6,717 nucleotides of DNA from Mycobacterium sp. (GCA_023264755.1 JAHFVB010000286.1:1-6717); one strand, 5' to 3'. Numbered from the stretch's first letter, positions 1 through 5,292 are shown. Made by a program: numbers and translations. The notes: a model not told the origin generated them from the letters alone.

Positions 1-17
1 ACACGCCGACCACTACC

Positions 18-80
18 CACACAGTGGCGGGGTCGACCGCCGCCCCGCGATCGCATCACACAGTGGCGGGGTCGACCGCC
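18..80. repeat. 24-bp direct repeat pair (18-41 and 57-80)
   Basis: Two exact 24-base copies start 39 bp apart. Each begins CACACAGTGGCGG and ends GGTCGACCGCC, and so contains the palindrome GGTCGACC flanked by GGCGG/CCGCC, which can form a short hairpin. The first copy overlaps the end of the 26-bp repeat at 1-26. The shared CACACAGTG core also recurs at 138-146 and 182-190, which suggests the whole stretch grew from one short motif. Confidence 0.85.
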
Positions 81-91
81 ACCACCCGCGA

Positions 92-124
92 GTGTGGGGG
101 TTCTGGTCGAGAAATCCCCCACAC
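92..124. repeat. Strong imperfect hairpin (REP-like stem-loop)
   Basis: GTGTGGGGG (92-100) is the exact reverse complement of CCCCCACAC (116-124). Inside it, TTCT (101-104) pairs with AGAA (110-113), leaving a 5-base GGTCG loop and a 2-base AT bulge on the right side. That gives 13 possible base pairs. No T-run follows on either strand, so a classical intrinsic terminator is not indicated. An intergenic palindromic repeat or an RNA processing/protection hairpin are alternatives. The right arm enters the second 26-bp repeat copy. Confidence 0.7.
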
Positions 125-139
125 GCCGACCACTACCCA

Positions 140-205
140 CACAGTGCGCTCGCACCAGCCCCACAGTGCGCTCGAACTACCCACACAGTGCGCTCACACT
201 CACGA
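140..205. repeat. 22-bp-period array on CACAGTGCGCTC (three units)
   Basis: CACAGTGCGCTC occurs exactly at 140-151, 162-173 and 184-195, always 22 bp apart. The 10 bases after each core differ between units. A fixed core with variable filler at a spacing of about two DNA helical turns would put all cores on the same face of the helix, which resembles an array of protein-binding sites. It may equally be a decayed tandem duplication. The array ends about 70 bp before the likely -10 element of the small gene at 308. Confidence 0.8.
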
Positions 206-265
206 AACTTGCGCTGACCAGGCAGTTAGCTCGTCTACATTTAGTGGTTCCCGTCACAAATGAGT

Positions 266-271
266 TATATT
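266..271 (+). promoter_or_regulatory. Putative -10 element of the small membrane protein gene
   Basis: TATATT differs from TATAAT at one position and fits the mycobacterial TANNNT pattern. It lies in the most AT-rich stretch of the window. A start around 278 would give a leader of roughly 30 bases containing the ribosome binding site at 291-300. No good -35 hexamer is seen at the expected distance (243-248 reads AGTGGT), which is common in mycobacterial promoters. Confidence 0.5.
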
Positions 272-290
272 GTGTTTCGAGTCACTCCGT

Positions 291-300
291 AGAGAGAAGG
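291..300 (+). promoter_or_regulatory. Ribosome binding site for the gene at 308
   Basis: The purine run AGAGAGAAGG ends 7 bases before the ATG at 308. It is one of only three clear Shine-Dalgarno sequences in the window and is the main support for calling this short gene real. Confidence 0.7.
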
Positions 301-307
301 TTCGGCA

Positions 308-532
308 ATGCTCGCATCACACGACGGCTCCATCGAGCACTCCCGCGCCAAACTCCCCCGCGCCGCGAGCGGATCGATCCACGGCACGCGCCTGCTGATG
401 GCCATCCTGCTGGTGCTCATCGCCGTCGGGGTCATCACCGGAGTGACCATCGCCATGAGCAGTGGGCAGCCCACCGTCGCATTCGTGATCGGGCTGCTCG
501 GCGTCGCCTTCTTCAGCCGGGCGTTCTGCTAA
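308..532 (+). CDS. Small two-helix membrane protein, unknown function
   Basis: The product is 74 residues and I do not recognise its family. Residues 1-27 are polar and mildly basic. Two hydrophobic stretches follow: about 29-50 (LLMAILLVLIAVGVITG) and about 55-72 (TVAFVIGLLGVAFF), separated by a short SSGQ turn. It ends in a cysteine. This predicts a small inner-membrane hairpin protein with no catalytic motif. The gene is supported by a good ribosome binding site 7 bases upstream, a TATATT -10 and a strong hairpin straight after the stop. The gene stands alone between two 22-bp-period repeat arrays, so context gives no function. Small membrane proteins of this kind often modulate larger membrane complexes, but that is only a possibility here. 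A chance ORF is less likely given the flanking signals. Confidence 0.7.
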   Translation: MLASHDGSIEHSRAKLPRAASGSIHGTRLLMAILLVLIAVGVITGVTIAMSSGQPTVAFVIGLLGVAFFSRAFC

Positions 533-535
533 CTC

Positions 536-559
536 CGGCTCACCCCCACGGGTGAGCCG
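536..559 (+). terminator. GC-rich hairpin just after the small gene (terminator-like)
   Basis: CGGCTCACCC (536-545) and GGGTGAGCCG (550-559) are perfect reverse complements around a 4-base CCAC loop, starting 3 bases after the stop codon. The stem is 10 bp. No U-tract follows (TCGATTC), so it is not a canonical intrinsic terminator. Tail-less hairpins have been proposed as terminators in mycobacteria. It could also act as a 3'-end stabiliser. Confidence 0.6.
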
Positions 560-565
560 TCGATT

Positions 566-653
566 CACCCCATCGCACCGCGTAGCCCACCCCATCGCAC
601 CGCGTAGCCCACCCCATCGCACCGCGTAGCCCAACCCATTGCACCGCGTAGCC
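566..653. repeat. Tandem 22-bp repeat, four head-to-tail units
   Basis: Units lie at 566-587, 588-609, 610-631 and 632-653. The first three are identical: each begins CACCCCATCGCACC and ends GCGTAGCC. The fourth has two changes (C to A at unit position 3, C to T at position 9). A fifth unit breaks off after CAAC (654-657). The array lies directly upstream of the patatin-like gene at 684. Perfect tandem units of this size are typical of VNTR loci whose copy number differs between strains. The array can be read through as an open frame on the minus strand, but I see no sign that it is translated. Confidence 0.92.
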
Positions 654-670
654 CAACGGGCTTGACAGGG

Positions 671-676
671 CACAAT
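671..676 (+). promoter_or_regulatory. Possible -10 for a leaderless patatin-like transcript
   Basis: CACAAT ends 7 bases before the ATG at 684 and shares the A at position 2 and the T at position 6 with TANNNT. Transcription would then start at or beside the ATG. The first T of the consensus is missing and no -35 is visible (the expected position lies in the last repeat unit), so support is weak. If the ATG at 675 is used instead, this element is part of the start region. Confidence 0.3.
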
Positions 677-683
677 GGGCTTC

Positions 684-1718
684 ATGCGCGTGGCATTGGC
701 TCTTGGCAGCGGCGGGGCCAGAGGCTACGCCCACATCGGGGTCATCAACGAACTGCGCGAACGCGGACACGAAATCGTCGGCATCGCCGGCTCGTCCATG
801 GGAGCCCTGGTGGGTGGCCTGGAGGCGGCGGGCAAGCTCGACGAATACGCCGAGTGGGCAAGCGCTTTGACGCAACGTGCGGTACTTCGGCTGTTGGACC
901 CGTCCCTCACGGCAGCCGGGGTGCTACGGGCCGAGAAGATCCTCGACGCGATCCGCGAGATCCTCGGTGAGGTGTTGATCGAGGAGCTACCCATCCCGTA
1001 CACGTCGGTGAGCACCGACCTGATCTCCGGCAAGTCGGTGTGGCTTCAGCGCGGCCCGGTCGATGCTGCGATCCGCGCATCGATTGCGATTCCCGGTGTG
1101 ATCAGCCCGCACGAGCACGATGGCCGGTTGTTGGCCGACGGCGGGATCCTCGACCCGTTGCCCATGGCGCCGATCGCCGCGGTCAACGCCGACATCACGA
1201 TCGCCGTGAGCCTCAACGGTGACGCCCCGGTCCGCCACGGCCAGCCCGAACCCCGGCTCAGCGGTGAATTGCTCAGCCGGATGTGGCGCAACACGACGGC
1301 GCTGCTGGACACGACCGCAGCTCGTACGTTGCTCGACACCCCCACCGCGCGTTCGGTTCTCAGCAGATTCAACGGGTCCGCCGGCGACAGCACGGATACC
1401 GAGGGCGTCGACGCCATCCGGAGTTCCGACCCGATGCCGGTACCCAAACTCGGTGGGTTCGAGGTGATGAACCGCACCATCGACATCGCGCAGGGTGCGT
1501 TGATGCGCCACATCCTCGCCGCCTACCCACCCGATCTGTTGATCGAGGTGCCGCGAACCGCGTGCCGGAGCCTGGAGTTCTATCGCGCTACCGAGGTCAT
1601 CGAGATCGGCCAGGAGCTTGCCGCTGCCGCCCTGGATGCGTTCGTCGACGGCCCATCCGGGTCGGCCGCCCCCCGGTCGGCCGCCGCCGAGTCAGACGCC
1701 CCTGGGTCAGACGCCTAG
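684..1718 (+). CDS. Patatin-like phospholipase, RssA-type (PNPLA fold)
   Basis: This is a probable serine lipid acyl hydrolase with a patatin fold and a Ser-Asp dyad, 344 residues from the ATG at 684. The oxyanion-hole glycine motif GSGGARG is at residues 8-14, the nucleophile elbow GSSMG at 36-40 (Ser38), and the catalytic DGG at 152-154 (Asp152), so all three key motifs are intact. No signal peptide or membrane helix is visible, so it is likely cytoplasmic or membrane-peripheral. The C-terminal ~25 residues are low-complexity (Gly/Ser/Ala/Asp). I chose 684 because family members usually begin a few residues before the first beta strand (MRVALALGS). An in-frame ATG at 675 would add three residues. 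The gene overlaps the opposing patatin-like gene by 12 bp. From memory, M. tuberculosis has a comparable convergent pair (Rv1062/Rv1063c), unverified here. The substrate is unknown. Confidence 0.92.
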   Translation: MRVALALGSGGARGYAHIGVINELRERGHEIVGIAGSSMGALVGGLEAAGKLDEYAEWASALTQRAVLRLLDPSLTAAGVLRAEKILDAIREILGEVLIEELPIPYTSVSTDLISGKSVWLQRGPVDAAIRASIAIPGVISPHEHDGRLLADGGILDPLPMAPIAAVNADITIAVSLNGDAPVRHGQPEPRLSGELLSRMWRNTTALLDTTAARTLLDTPTARSVLSRFNGSAGDSTDTEGVDAIRSSDPMPVPKLGGFEVMNRTIDIAQGALMRHILAAYPPDLLIEVPRTACRSLEFYRATEVIEIGQELAAAALDAFVDGPSGSAAPRSAAAESDAPGSDA

Positions 1719-2555
1719 GAACCGCGCCACTCGGGCGGCTTCACGCCTGCCCTGAGCCAGTCCCGCGCGGGCTGACGGCATCCGGCAGGCCGGGTCCAAC
1801 GGGTTGGGCCCGAACGCCGCCAGCGCGGCATCGTCGGCGAAGATCGCCAACGTCGCACCCGGGAACGCCGCAACTTCGGCCACCGCCCCTTCACCAAAGG
1901 GCGACGGGGTGAACTCGCCGGACGGCACCAGTACGACGACCTCGGCGCAGTCACCGGCCACCTCCATGTTGACGATGCTGCCCACGCCGCCGTCCATGTA
2001 CCGGTGTGCACCCATCGTCACCGGCGGCCACGCCCCGGGTACTGCGCAGCTGGCGGCCACCACATCCACCAGCTCGACCCCCGAGTCGCGATCGAAGACC
2101 ACCAAGTCGCCCGTCGCGGTGTCGATCGCCGTGACCCGCAGTCCCCGGGCCGGCCACTCGTGCACAGGCAAGCGGTGCGCGATCACCTCGCGGCGGACGT
2201 CCTCCGGGACGGTGTCGGCGGCCAGTGCGATCGCGCCGACGCGCTGCAGTTTCTGGGCTTTGGTGGCGCCGGGGACCGCCATCGCGGTGAGGAACAGTTC
2301 CACGATGTCGGCGACGTCCACACCGGGGTCGAGCTCGCGGGAGGTTTCGGCGACCTGACGGGCGAACAGTTCGTCGAGCGGGGTACCGCCGCCGAGTTGC
2401 GCAGCTACCGTCGCCCCCGCCGAGGTGCCGACCAGGACGTCGACGGCCAGCAGGGCGCGCGCTGCCTCTGGGGCCTCGGCGGCGATGCCGCACACGATGC
2501 CCGTCTCCCAGGCAATTCCTGCCAATCCCCCACCGGCGAGCACCAATCCGTTCAC
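1707..2555 (-). CDS. Second patatin-like phospholipase, different subfamily
   Basis: This is a predicted acyl hydrolase of the patatin fold, 282 residues from the GTG at 2555. It has the glycine-rich oxyanion motif LAGGGLAGIAWETG near residues 6-19, the nucleophile elbow GTSAG at 43-47 (Ser45) and a catalytic DGG at 188-190 (Asp188). The Arg of the GGxRG motif in its neighbour is absent (GGGLAG), and little else is shared beyond the motifs. It is therefore a different subfamily, not a recent duplicate. No signal peptide or transmembrane helix is seen. The start is uncertain: GTG 2573 would add six residues. Neither start has a Shine-Dalgarno, but CACACT at 2564-2569 sits 8 bases before GTG 2555, as expected for a leaderless start. 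The gene diverges from the acid phosphatase gene and converges on the first patatin gene. Substrate unknown. Confidence 0.9.
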   Translation of the reverse strand: MNGLVLAGGGLAGIAWETGIVCGIAAEAPEAARALLAVDVLVGTSAGATVAAQLGGGTPLDELFARQVAETSRELDPGVDVADIVELFLTAMAVPGATKAQKLQRVGAIALAADTVPEDVRREVIAHRLPVHEWPARGLRVTAIDTATGDLVVFDRDSGVELVDVVAASCAVPGAWPPVTMGAHRYMDGGVGSIVNMEVAGDCAEVVVLVPSGEFTPSPFGEGAVAEVAAFPGATLAIFADDAALAAFGPNPLDPACRMPSARAGLAQGRREAARVARFLGV

Positions 2556-2584
2556 GGGAACCGAGTGTGCCACGCGCCCGCTGG

Positions 2585-2590
2585 CTAGGC
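2585..2590 (+). promoter_or_regulatory. -10 element for a leaderless acid phosphatase transcript
   Basis: TAGGCT fits the mycobacterial -10 consensus TANNNT and ends 8 bases before the GTG at 2599. This spacing puts the transcription start on or next to the start codon. It explains the missing Shine-Dalgarno and decides in favour of the GTG over the ATG (at about residue 17) inside the signal peptide. Only 43 bp separate this gene from the divergent patatin-like gene, so the two promoters overlap. Confidence 0.55.
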
Positions 2591-2598
2591 TCAAACGC

Positions 2599-3339
2599 GT
2601 GAACGGTCGTACCCGATTGACTCGGTTGGTCCCGTTGCTGGCCGCGATGTCGCTTCTCGTGGGCGCGCCCGTGGCGGCCGCGAACCCGCCGGCGCCACCT
2701 GAGCCGATCCTCCCCCCGCCTGTGCAGCCAGCCAACGTCGGCGACCTCAAGACCGCGGCCGTCGACTACTACGACAGCGGCGCCTACCTCACCGACCTGC
2801 AACTCGCCACGGCCCCGGCGATCACGTGGATCGACGACGAAGCGCCGGTGGTGGACCGGCCCGCGGTGGTGTTCGACATCGACGAAACCTCGCTGTCGAA
2901 CTGGCCGGCGATCGAGGCCAACGACTTCGGCCGAATCATCGACGGACCGTGCGTGGCGCCACCCAAGGGCCCGTGTGGTTGGCGAGCCTGGGACCTGAGG
3001 GCCCAGTCGACGGTGATCGCGCCGACGATGGACGTCTTCACCACCGCCAGGGACCACGGCGCGGCGATCTTCTTCATCACCGGGCGCGACGAATCCCAGC
3101 GGGCCGCCACCGAGCGCAACCTGGCCGCCGTCGGATACCACGGATACTCCGGGCTGATCATGGAACCCGTTGGAGCTCAATACGCCTCGGCCGCGGACTT
3201 CAAGGCGCCCCAGCGTGCGCACCTCGAGGCGCAGGGCTACACCATCATCGCCAACCTGGGCGACCAGCCTTCGGACCTCGACGGAGGGTTCGCCGAGCGG
3301 ACGTACTTGCTGCCCAACCCGTTCTATCGGATTCCCTGA
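2599..3339 (+). CDS. Exported HAD-superfamily acid phosphatase (class B/C type)
   Basis: This is a predicted secreted phosphomonoesterase of the HAD superfamily (acid phosphatase B/e(P4)-like), 246 residues. Residues 1-28 form a signal peptide: basic start (NGRTRLTR), hydrophobic core (LVPLLAAMSLLVGAPV), and likely cleavage after AAA before a Pro-rich linker. The HAD motifs are complete: I, FDIDET with nucleophile Asp93 and acid/base Asp95; II, FITG with Thr161; III, Lys202 in DFKAP; IV, GDQPSD with Asp222 and Asp226. No lipobox cysteine is seen, so it is probably released or cell-wall associated rather than a lipoprotein. The GTG start is chosen because it yields a complete signal peptide and follows a TAGGCT -10. 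The motif spacing suits Mg-dependent hydrolysis of phosphate monoesters. A role in phosphate scavenging is inference. Confidence 0.9.
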   Translation: MNGRTRLTRLVPLLAAMSLLVGAPVAAANPPAPPEPILPPPVQPANVGDLKTAAVDYYDSGAYLTDLQLATAPAITWIDDEAPVVDRPAVVFDIDETSLSNWPAIEANDFGRIIDGPCVAPPKGPCGWRAWDLRAQSTVIAPTMDVFTTARDHGAAIFFITGRDESQRAATERNLAAVGYHGYSGLIMEPVGAQYASAADFKAPQRAHLEAQGYTIIANLGDQPSDLDGGFAERTYLLPNPFYRIP

Positions 3340-3490
3340 ACGTGCCCCAAGCGGCAGCCCGCGAACGGCAGCGGCACGAGCGCGGCCGAGTGCGGTTGCC
3401 GACCGAGCGACGGCGCCCGCGATTGCCCGACGACCAACGGCCGGGCCATGATGACCAGCAGAGCTCCGCCACCCAACGAAGGGATCCGAC
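3340..3490. other. Intergenic gap before the dehydrogenase operon
   Basis: This is 151 bp of GC-rich sequence between the phosphatase stop and the alcohol dehydrogenase. I see no gene, no convincing terminator hairpin and no conserved operator. A weak promoter candidate for the operon pairs TTGCCC (3423-3428) with CATGAT (3447-3452) at 18-bp spacing; I would not rely on it. Confidence 0.4.
3478..3484 (+). promoter_or_regulatory. Ribosome binding site of the alcohol dehydrogenase
   Basis: GAAGGGA ends 6 bases before ATG 3491. It fixes that start over the in-frame ATG four codons further in. Confidence 0.75.
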
Positions 3491-4534
3491 ATGGCCGACA
3501 CGATGAGGGCGCAGCGGTTCTACGCTGACACCAAAACCATTGCCGTGGAGGACGTTCCGATTCCCGAGCCCGGTCCGGGTGAAGTATTGGTCAAGGTCGC
3601 CTTCTGTGGCATCTGCCACTCCGACCTCAGCCTGATCAACGGCACCTTCCCGGCACAGCTGCCCGTCGTCACCCAGGGCCACGAGGCCTCGGGCACCATC
3701 GCCAAGCTGGGGCCCGGGGTCACCGGGTGGGCGGAGGGCGACCGGGTGGTGGTGGCCGCGGGCAAACCGTGTCTGGACTGCGTGAACTGTCGGCGCGGCG
3801 ACGTGTCCAACTGTCTGCACATCCGGCTGATGGCGTTCGCGTACGACGGCGCCTGGGCGGAGTACACCGTGGCGCAGGCCTTCGGGCTAACCCGGATTCC
3901 GGACAACGTGCCGATGGAGCAGGCGGCGATACTGGCCGATGCGGTGTCCACCCCGTTCGGCGCCGTGGTGCGCACCGCCCAGGTCGGCATCGGCGAATCG
4001 GTCGGGGTGTGGGGTGTCGGCGGGCTCGGCACTCACATGGTGCAACTGGCGAGACTGGTGGGCGCCGCCCCGATCATCGCGGTCGACATCAAGCCGGTCA
4101 TTCTCGACCGGGCGCTCGCCGTCGGCGCCGACTACGCCTTCGACGCCCGCGACCCCGAGTTGGCCGCCAAGATCGCCGAGGCCACCGGGGGCCGCAACCT
4201 CGACGTCGCGTTCGACGCCGTCGGGCTTTCCTCGACGTTCGAGCAGGCGCTGAACAGCCTCACCGTGGGCGGCCGGCTGGTCGGGGTCGGCATGAGCGCC
4301 GATACGCCCACCATCGGGCCGACGTCGATCTTCAACCTCTTCAAGCGGCAGGTGCTGGGCCACCTCGGCTACCAGAATGCGGACATCGGCACGCTGGCCA
4401 ACCTGGTTTCGCGCGGCCGGCTGGACCTGTCGCGCTCGATCAGCGCCGTGGTACCCCTCGAGGAGATCGCCAGCGGTATCGAGCAACTCGAGAAGGCCGA
4501 CGGCGATCCCATCCGAATCCTGGTGCAGCCATGA
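3491..4534 (+). CDS. Zinc-dependent alcohol dehydrogenase (MDR family)
   Basis: This is a medium-chain dehydrogenase that should interconvert an alcohol and an aldehyde or ketone with NAD(H), 347 residues, full length for the family. The GroES-like catalytic domain carries the catalytic-zinc set Cys42 (GICHSD), His64-Glu65 (GHEASG) and Asp150. Four cysteines for the structural zinc are all present (Cys94, 97, 100, 108). The Rossmann domain has GVGGLG at 175-180. The acidic residue after the second strand (AVDIKP) suggests NAD rather than NADP. No signal peptide is seen, so it is cytosolic. It is the first gene of a two-gene operon: its TGA overlaps the ATG of the following SDR as ATGA. The pairing suggests the two enzymes act on the same or successive substrates, but neither substrate is readable from the sequence. 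I cannot assign a specific adh symbol. Confidence 0.93.
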   Translation: MADTMRAQRFYADTKTIAVEDVPIPEPGPGEVLVKVAFCGICHSDLSLINGTFPAQLPVVTQGHEASGTIAKLGPGVTGWAEGDRVVVAAGKPCLDCVNCRRGDVSNCLHIRLMAFAYDGAWAEYTVAQAFGLTRIPDNVPMEQAAILADAVSTPFGAVVRTAQVGIGESVGVWGVGGLGTHMVQLARLVGAAPIIAVDIKPVILDRALAVGADYAFDARDPELAAKIAEATGGRNLDVAFDAVGLSSTFEQALNSLTVGGRLVGVGMSADTPTIGPTSIFNLFKRQVLGHLGYQNADIGTLANLVSRGRLDLSRSISAVVPLEEIASGIEQLEKADGDPIRILVQP

Positions 4535-5289
4535 CGATTCCAACGGAGCCGTCCCCGCTGCGTCGCCGCGTCGCCTTGCTCACCGGAGCCTCCGGCGGCA
4601 TCGGTCAGGCCATCGGCCGACGGCTCGCCGAGGACGGCGTCGACGTCTGTCTGTCCTACGGACGCCATGGCGACGACGCGGAGGCGGTGGCCGAGTACGC
4701 CCGCGGGCTCGGCAGGCGGGCGGTCGCCGTCGCCGCCGACATGGCCGACCCCGACGCGCCCGCCGAACTGGTCGACACCGCCATCCGCGAGCTCGGCCAG
4801 GTCGACCTGTTGATCGCCAATGCGGGCTACGCCGAGGTGAGCGGTTGGCAGAAGATCGACCTCACGTCGTGGAACCGGACCCTGGCCGTCAACCTCACCG
4901 CCCCGTTCCTGCTGGCCCAGCGGGTGTTACCCGGCATGGTCGAGCGACGGTTCGGTCGCCTTCTGTTCGTCTCGTCGGTCGCGGCGTTCAGCGGCGGCGT
5001 GGTCGGTGCGCACTACGCCGCCAGCAAGGCCGGGCTGCACGGGCTGATGTACCACCTGGCCCCGAGAGTCGCTGCCGACGGAGTGACCGTCAACTGTCTG
5101 GCCCCCGCGCTCGTCGGCGAGACCAAGATGTTTCCCGCCGACCTGGAGACCGGGACGCCTCCGGTGCCCATCCCCGTCGGCCGCATAGGTCGGCCGGATG
5201 AAATGGCCGACATGGCAATGACGATGCTGCGCAACGGTTATCTGACCAACAAGGTGATCACGGTCGACGGTGGACTGATCGCGCGCTAG
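4531..5289 (+). CDS. Short-chain dehydrogenase/reductase, FabG-like
   Basis: This is a classical SDR oxidoreductase of 252 residues. The cofactor motif TGASGGIG is at 18-25 and NAG at 97-99. Asn121 lies in NLTAPF, and the catalytic residues are Ser149, Tyr162 and Lys166 (YAASK). The C-terminal VDGG typical of FabG-like proteins is also present. Arg45 after the second strand hints at NADPH, a tentative inference. The start at 4531 is set by the ATGA overlap with the upstream dehydrogenase and by the usual 10-17-residue distance to the cofactor motif. The open frame itself runs far upstream out of frame with that gene and is not coding there. No Shine-Dalgarno is obvious, so translation is probably coupled by reinitiation. 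The stop lies in CTAG, shared with the converging gene. A beta-ketoacyl or hydroxy-ketone substrate is plausible but unproven. Confidence 0.92.
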   Translation: MTIPTEPSPLRRRVALLTGASGGIGQAIGRRLAEDGVDVCLSYGRHGDDAEAVAEYARGLGRRAVAVAADMADPDAPAELVDTAIRELGQVDLLIANAGYAEVSGWQKIDLTSWNRTLAVNLTAPFLLAQRVLPGMVERRFGRLLFVSSVAAFSGGVVGAHYAASKAGLHGLMYHLAPRVAADGVTVNCLAPALVGETKMFPADLETGTPPVPIPVGRIGRPDEMADMAMTMLRNGYLTNKVITVDGGLIAR

Positions 5290-5292
5290 CGC
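5283..5292. other. Perfect palindrome holding both convergent stop codons
   Basis: GCGCTAGCGC is self-complementary. Its central CTAG gives the TAG stop of the SDR (5287-5289, +) and of the DapB-fold gene (5286-5288, -). The coding regions overlap by 4 bp and leave no room for a terminator between them. Confidence 0.9.

Larger units (their letters stand above)
1..146. repeat. 26-bp direct repeat, two exact copies 120 bp apart
   Basis: Positions 1-26 and 121-146 are identical over 26 bases, beginning ACACGCCGACC and ending CCACACAGTG; they diverge immediately after (GGCG versus CGCT). Copy 2 is preceded by five C residues that form the right arm of a hairpin (92-124). What precedes copy 1 lies outside the window. 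This may be one full 120-bp repeat period plus the start of another unit. Confidence 0.85.
1..250. other. Repeat-rich intergenic region with no convincing gene
   Basis: No supportable coding region is seen here. Open frames in this stretch translate the repeats and have no ribosome binding site or recognisable protein. The stretch holds a 26-bp direct repeat, a 24-bp repeat pair, a long hairpin and a 22-bp-period array, listed separately. The heptamer CACAGTG occurs five times (starts 20, 59, 140, 162, 184). From about 197 the sequence becomes visibly more AT-rich and behaves like promoter DNA for the small gene that follows. The left side may continue beyond the window edge, because position 1 lies inside or at the edge of a repeat copy. 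Confidence 0.7.

Noticed and set aside
1..205. CRISPR-like repeat array
   Set aside because: Repeat cores are 12-26 bp with fillers of 10-15 bp, spacing differs between repeat types, and no cas gene is in the window. Direct repeats of about 24-37 bp with unique spacers of similar length are not present.
24..555. Open frames across the left repeat region as genes
   Set aside because: Their translations are repeat-derived or shadow the small gene at 308-532; they have no ribosome binding site and no recognisable domain.
662..676. TTGACA plus CACAAT as a -35/-10 pair before the patatin-like gene
   Set aside because: Only 3 bases separate the two hexamers, which cannot form a promoter; a usable spacing is about 16-19.
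317..875. Minus-strand frames giving repetitive peptides from the 22-bp array
   Set aside because: The peptide repeats arise simply because the array is open on that strand; there is no start signal, and the frames overlap two better supported genes.
2425..2598. Upstream ATG extension of the acid phosphatase
   Set aside because: It would overlap the divergent patatin gene and bury the signal peptide inside the protein; the GTG at 2599 gives a normal exported protein.
3161..3174. Second match to the KstR consensus (TGGAACCCGTTGGA)
   Set aside because: It lies inside the phosphatase coding region, encoding Met-Glu-Pro-Val-Gly, far from any promoter. A chance match is the simpler reading.
1951..3501. 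516-residue minus-strand open frame
   Set aside because: It is an Arg/Gly-rich shadow of the phosphatase and of the second patatin gene in GC-rich DNA, with no domain and no start signal.
3727..4530. Long N-terminal extension of the SDR frame
   Set aside because: The frame is open only because it runs in a shifted phase of the alcohol dehydrogenase gene. Its translation is Arg/Gly-rich shadow sequence, and the SDR fold begins just after the ATG at 4531.
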